From: Candidatus Helarchaeota archaeon
Lineage (GTDB): Archaea; Asgardarchaeota; Lokiarchaeia; Helarchaeales; HEL-GB-A
Direction of reading: 5' to 3'
NCBI GenBank assembly: GCA_013375405.1
Contig: JABXJU010000088.1
Coordinates: forward strand, 1 to 16,715
Length of the DNA: 16,715 nt
Shown here: one piece after another, positions 13,754 through 16,715 of the stretch
How positions within the stretch are numbered: the first letter of the stretch is position 1
How the letters are laid out: each line of letters opens with the position of its first letter
Made by a program: the position numbers and the translations under genes
The notes under the pieces: model-generated
Database searches by the model: none
What the model saw: the letters and a program-made list of their open reading frames with translations, nothing else
Told to the model about the DNA's origin: nothing

Positions 13754-13801
13754 ATTTCAGAATTCATAGGAATTTTTTATATCTTATTTCAATTCAAAAT
13801 T

Positions 13802-13824
13802 AAATTTAACAATTTTTAAATATC
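13802..13824 (+). promoter_or_regulatory. Promoter of second DUF3303-like gene
   Basis: This block matches the promoter block at 13258-13280 in 22 of 23 positions and also ends 85 nt before its start codon. The leader between them is recognisably similar, including TTTGAACAA and AAAATTAAAT before the ribosome-binding site. Confidence 0.6.
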
Positions 13825-13908
13825 AAAGGTCAGATACCTTGAAATTGATATTGTTTAAAGACTATTTTTTGAACAATATAACAAAATTAAATAAAGGAGG
13901 TAATAAGC

Positions 13909-14220
13909 GTGTTGTTTATCACATACTACGAGCTAAATCCTGACTTTGATCCTGCGGAATTAACTGAGGTTGCAATGAATATCATTAAAAAAGGCATGCT
14001 CAATCCAGAAGGGACAAAAGACCTTGGCAATTATCTTAGCCCAGATTATTGGGGAATAGCAATAGCAGAAATTGACAATGAAGAAGCTGCTATAATTTCC
14101 GCAAATACGTGGAGACTTGCTAAGCCAGGTATCTTCAAAGTCTTAAAAAGCGCGGTAGCAAAGAAAATGGAAGAAATACTGCCCATTATTGTTTCCCTGA
14201 AAAAGAAATTCAAAGGATAA
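13909..14220 (+). CDS. Small DUF3303-like protein, copy 2
   Basis: This is a 103-residue paralogue of the preceding gene, aligning without gaps from ELNP to the C-terminal KG. The identical core elements are ELNPD.DP, SxDYWG, EEA, N.WR.AKPG and KSA.A. It starts with GTG, fixed by AAAGGAGGT 7 nt upstream. The duplicate has diverged to about half identity, yet promoter spacing and leader length are kept, which suggests both copies are expressed and selected. The acidic and aromatic surface residues differ, so the two could form a heterodimer or serve different ligands; that is inference. There is no sign of decay. Confidence 0.75.
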   Translation: MLFITYYELNPDFDPAELTEVAMNIIKKGMLNPEGTKDLGNYLSPDYWGIAIAEIDNEEAAIISANTWRLAKPGIFKVLKSAVAKKMEEILPIIVSLKKKFKG

Positions 14221-14271
14221 GAAAATTTGAGTGCAGTATTATGTAACTTCATTTGTACATCTTGATAGAAC

Positions 14272-14352
14272 TATTTCCGACGAAATAAGAAAGTAAATCT
14301 GTTAATAACTTAGGTGAAGTTCAATCTTTCCTCTCTTTTTTTTCTTTATTTT
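14272..14352 (+). terminator. Hairpin and T-run after DUF3303-like copy 2
   Basis: A small perfect hairpin (TATTTC-CGAC-GAAATA, 14272-14287) lies about 50 nt past the stop codon, and a T-run follows at 14331-14343. Either could end transcription. The rest of 14221-14470 shows no clear gene. Confidence 0.35.
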
Positions 14353-14470
14353 AGTTCATAAAATTTATTATACAGTGGAAGTTAGCCCAGGCCCTAATCT
14401 AAAAAGACAATACACTGAATGGAAGGAAAGAAGTAAAGCCATGTAGAATTAACGGCGACAAACCTTTTTT

Positions 14471-15472
14471 TCATTTTCTTTCTTTTTCTTCTTTATACCA
14501 AGCATAGGTCCTTTTGAAGCCCTCTTCAATGCCGATTTTCGCCTGATATCCCAATTCCCTAACGATTTTTTCATTAGTATATCCGAGATCTGTTGCGCCT
14601 ACTTTAACAATATATCTACTTATTAAAGGGCGAGATGTTTTACGAATTAATTTACAGAATGCTCCGTAGATTGTAGCTCCTGTAATAGCAAGCGAATAGG
14701 GAATACTCGTTATTTTTGGCTCTTTTCCACAACCAGCAAATACATGCTCAAAATATTCTCGATTTGAAATAATTGGCCCATCTGAGATAATATATGTTTG
14801 GCCTGCCGCTTTGGGGTGCGTGGCTACAAGTATTAATCCATCAGCTAAATTTTCCACATAACTATAGCAGAGTAACGGTTTTCCCTTCTTTACAACTGGG
14901 AGCGATTTCCCCTTTTTAATTCTTCCATAAAAAATAAAGCTATCGAGACGATCATGAGGACCAAAGATGGCGAATCCCGGTCTAACTATAACAATTTCTA
15001 TTTTGCCTTGGTCAAAGGCATCATTTAGTAAAACTTCAACTGCCACTTTTGAGCGGGCGTAGGCATTATAAGGATCATAGGGGGTCTGCTCGTCAGCATT
15101 TTGGAACCCTTTAAAGCCATGGACGGCTAAAGAGGACATAAAAATAAACCGTTTCACACCCGCGTTTATTGCCGCAGTAAGCACATTTTTTGAGCCCTCC
15201 ACGTTAATTTTCTGGAAGAGTTTTTCAGGTCCCCAGTCGCTTGCACGGGCGGCTAAATGTACTACAACATCGATCCCTTCAAAATAGGACTGAATTGAAT
15301 CAGGGATGGTAATATCCCCATAAACTTTTTCGATTTTCTCGGCGATTTCTTCTATATCGGATTCATCTGTCCCTTCTAAAATAAGCCCTCTGACCTCATG
15401 GTTGGTTTCGACAAGGTTTTTCGCTAAATTACTCCCGATAAAACCATTGACGCCAGTTATAAAAAATTTCAA
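14471..15472 (-). CDS. Extended short-chain dehydrogenase/reductase (NAD-dependent epimerase/dehydratase, 3-beta-HSD-like)
   Basis: This 333-residue protein has the N-terminal Rossmann motif GVNGFIG at residues 7-13, the conserved D52 in YGDITIP, VVHLAA at 70-75, catalytic serines in FMSSLAV (S113/S114), and YARSK with Y138 and K142. The sequence is nearest to the 3-beta-hydroxysteroid dehydrogenase/NSDHL-like branch of extended SDRs, which also includes sugar-nucleotide epimerases. The substrate could therefore be a lipid alcohol or a sugar nucleotide. It starts with TTG: an in-frame TGA lies three codons upstream, so no longer start is possible. It is 14 nt downstream of the zinc alcohol dehydrogenase gene and surely in the same transcript. 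Confidence 0.88.
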   Translation of the reverse strand: MKFFITGVNGFIGSNLAKNLVETNHEVRGLILEGTDESDIEEIAEKIEKVYGDITIPDSIQSYFEGIDVVVHLAARASDWGPEKLFQKINVEGSKNVLTAAINAGVKRFIFMSSLAVHGFKGFQNADEQTPYDPYNAYARSKVAVEVLLNDAFDQGKIEIVIVRPGFAIFGPHDRLDSFIFYGRIKKGKSLPVVKKGKPLLCYSYVENLADGLILVATHPKAAGQTYIISDGPIISNREYFEHVFAGCGKEPKITSIPYSLAITGATIYGAFCKLIRKTSRPLISRYIVKVGATDLGYTNEKIVRELGYQAKIGIEEGFKRTYAWYKEEKERK

Positions 15473-15486
15473 GGAAATTCAACCCA

Positions 15487-16715
15487 TTAATCAAAAGAGA
15501 AGGCGAGTTTTATCAACTTATGTTTGTTTTTTCTGCGCATCATTTTAATGGCCTTTTTATACGCTTCGAGTTTAAGTTTGTGTGTTAATAGGGGGCTTAA
15601 TTCAAGCTGTCCTTCTGCCAACCAATTTAATGCAAGTTGAAAGGTTGGTATTGTTTCCTCCTTATAGATTTCTGAACTAGATGTATTAGTCCCAAAGATG
15701 GTCAATTCTTTAAACCAGGAGAATGTCCAATCTACTTTTGAAGTTTTTCCAACGATTCCGATGATCACCAGTTTTCCGCCAGATTTAGTAAAACGGAGAG
15801 CATCATTCATAGTCATATCAGTCCCTACACACTCATAGACAACGTCTGCGCCTCCATCTACCACAACTCGCTTTCCAAGGGCAGGTTTTTTTAATTCTAC
15901 TTTTAAGGATTTGGCTAGGTTGTCATAATAATCGCCTTCTTTCAGGTAGATGATTTCGTCCGCGCCATATTTTTCACACCACTCCCCCTGAAACCTGTAT
16001 TTTGCCAAAACAATGATGCGGGCTTTGCTACCTAACGTTCGAAGTGCAGCAATTACCGCAATACCAATCGTCCCAGCACCAATTATTAAAACTGTATCGG
16101 TATCTTTTGGATAACAACGCATCACGGCGTGAAGTGATGAGCAAAATGGCTCCACCATCACAGCGTCCTCATCTGAGACTGCGTCGGGAACATGATATAA
16201 TTGAAATTGGTGGGCGAGATAATAGGGACTCCAGCCAGCACCTGTATCTCGACACACGATATTATCAAATGCCGGGGCAAGATTACCTTTCGTAAAATTT
16301 AAGCAAGAGGAAAAAATACCTTGTTCGCATAATTCACAAACTTTCTCGATGCCTCTCACTCTACAAGGGAGCATCGGATTAGTGACTATCCGATCCCCTA
16401 CTTCAAATCCTTTCACCATCTTCCCCTTTTCAGCGATGATGCCATAGTTCTCATGACCTAAGATGAAAGGAGAGCTCGTCCAGGGAGTGAGAGACGGTGA
16501 GTCATAGAGATAAATCGTGTTCAGCTCGCTCCCACAAAATCCCGAAAGTTTCGTCTGAATTTTCACCCATTCTTCGGTCGGGGCATTTGATAATTGTGGT
16601 TCTGGAATATCGACATATTTCAGCATGGAAAATGGGCCATAATAGACGGATTTCGAAATTTTTCCAAAAAGCTTGCAAAATATATATCTTGGAACGCTAA
16701 TCTTAAACCTAACTG
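15487..16715 (-). CDS. Zinc-dependent alcohol dehydrogenase (MDR family), 5' end beyond the window
   Basis: This is a medium-chain dehydrogenase with catalytic zinc ligands in GFCGSE and GHEN, a structural zinc lobe of four cysteines (spacing C-9-C-2-C-7-C around CELCEQG), and the NAD-binding motif IIGAGTIG. An ATG at 16626 would give 379 residues, but the frame continues upstream to the window edge, and VPRYIF...GKISKSVYYGPFS is a typical family N-terminus. The true start is therefore outside. The closest known types are threonine dehydrogenase-like and uncharacterised alcohol dehydrogenases with an RGIE segment before the zinc lobe. It is 14 nt upstream of the SDR gene; the two oxidoreductases may act in sequence on one alcohol, which is inference. 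Confidence 0.9.
   Translation of the reverse strand, partial: VRFKISVPRYIFCKLFGKISKSVYYGPFSMLKYVDIPEPQLSNAPTEEWVKIQTKLSGFCGSELNTIYLYDSPSLTPWTSSPFILGHENYGIIAEKGKMVKGFEVGDRIVTNPMLPCRVRGIEKVCELCEQGIFSSCLNFTKGNLAPAFDNIVCRDTGAGWSPYYLAHQFQLYHVPDAVSDEDAVMVEPFCSSLHAVMRCYPKDTDTVLIIGAGTIGIAVIAALRTLGSKARIIVLAKYRFQGEWCEKYGADEIIYLKEGDYYDNLAKSLKVELKKPALGKRVVVDGGADVVYECVGTDMTMNDALRFTKSGGKLVIIGIVGKTSKVDWTFSWFKELTIFGTNTSSSEIYKEETIPTFQLALNWLAEGQLELSPLLTHKLKLEAYKKAIKMMRRKNKHKLIKLAFSFD

Noticed and set aside
16497..16700. Plus-strand 67-residue frame
   Set aside because: It lies opposite the zinc alcohol dehydrogenase, whose frame continues with family-like sequence to the window edge.

Overview
The window looks like a piece of an Asgard archaeal genome. 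The DNA is A/T-rich. It carries genes of the tetrahydromethanopterin C1 pathway (formylmethanofuran dehydrogenase subunit B, F420-dependent methylene-H4MPT dehydrogenase), TATA-type promoters, and eukaryote-like parts: a longin-like protein, a longin/Rab-like GTPase fusion and a gelsolin-like domain. The exact Asgard lineage cannot be read from this window. No rRNA, tRNA, CRISPR array or transposase was seen.

Layout. 1-1939: the 3' part of fwdB and a convergent mtd, separated by a bidirectional terminator. 2065-3080: a small unknown helical protein and, divergently, a GNAT acetyltransferase. 3233-6980: a plus-strand block with eukaryote-like features. It holds a zinc-ribbon/gelsolin-like/coiled-coil/HhH protein, then, behind its own promoter, a stand-alone longin-like protein, a longin-Rab-like GTPase fusion and a coiled-coil protein with a lysine tail. 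6992-11399: an odd cluster. It has a dihydrolipoamide acyltransferase (E2) fused to an AhpD-like CxxC domain, an uncharacterised 146-residue protein, a degenerate GTPase-like protein with a disrupted 5' end, a relic of a lipoyl synthase gene, and a TPR-like protein whose C-terminal half is a paralogue of the 146-residue protein. 11416-13174: a CPBP-type membrane protein and an aldo/keto reductase on the minus strand. 13365-14220: a tandem duplication of a small DUF3303-like gene, including promoter and leader. 14471-16715: a minus-strand pair of a zinc alcohol dehydrogenase (open at the window edge) and an extended SDR.

How the genes may work together. fwdB and mtd belong to one C1 route but are not in one operon. 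The longin, longin-GTPase and lysine-tailed coiled-coil genes form one transcription unit and may act together at membranes; the gelsolin-like gene upstream suggests a cytoskeletal neighbour. The E2-AhpD fusion joins the two proteins that pass electrons to peroxiredoxin in the known mycobacterial AhpC/AhpD/DlaT/Lpd system. The nearby lipoyl synthase relic and the paired unknown domains make 6992-11399 the best candidate for an undescribed system, but any functional link there is inference.
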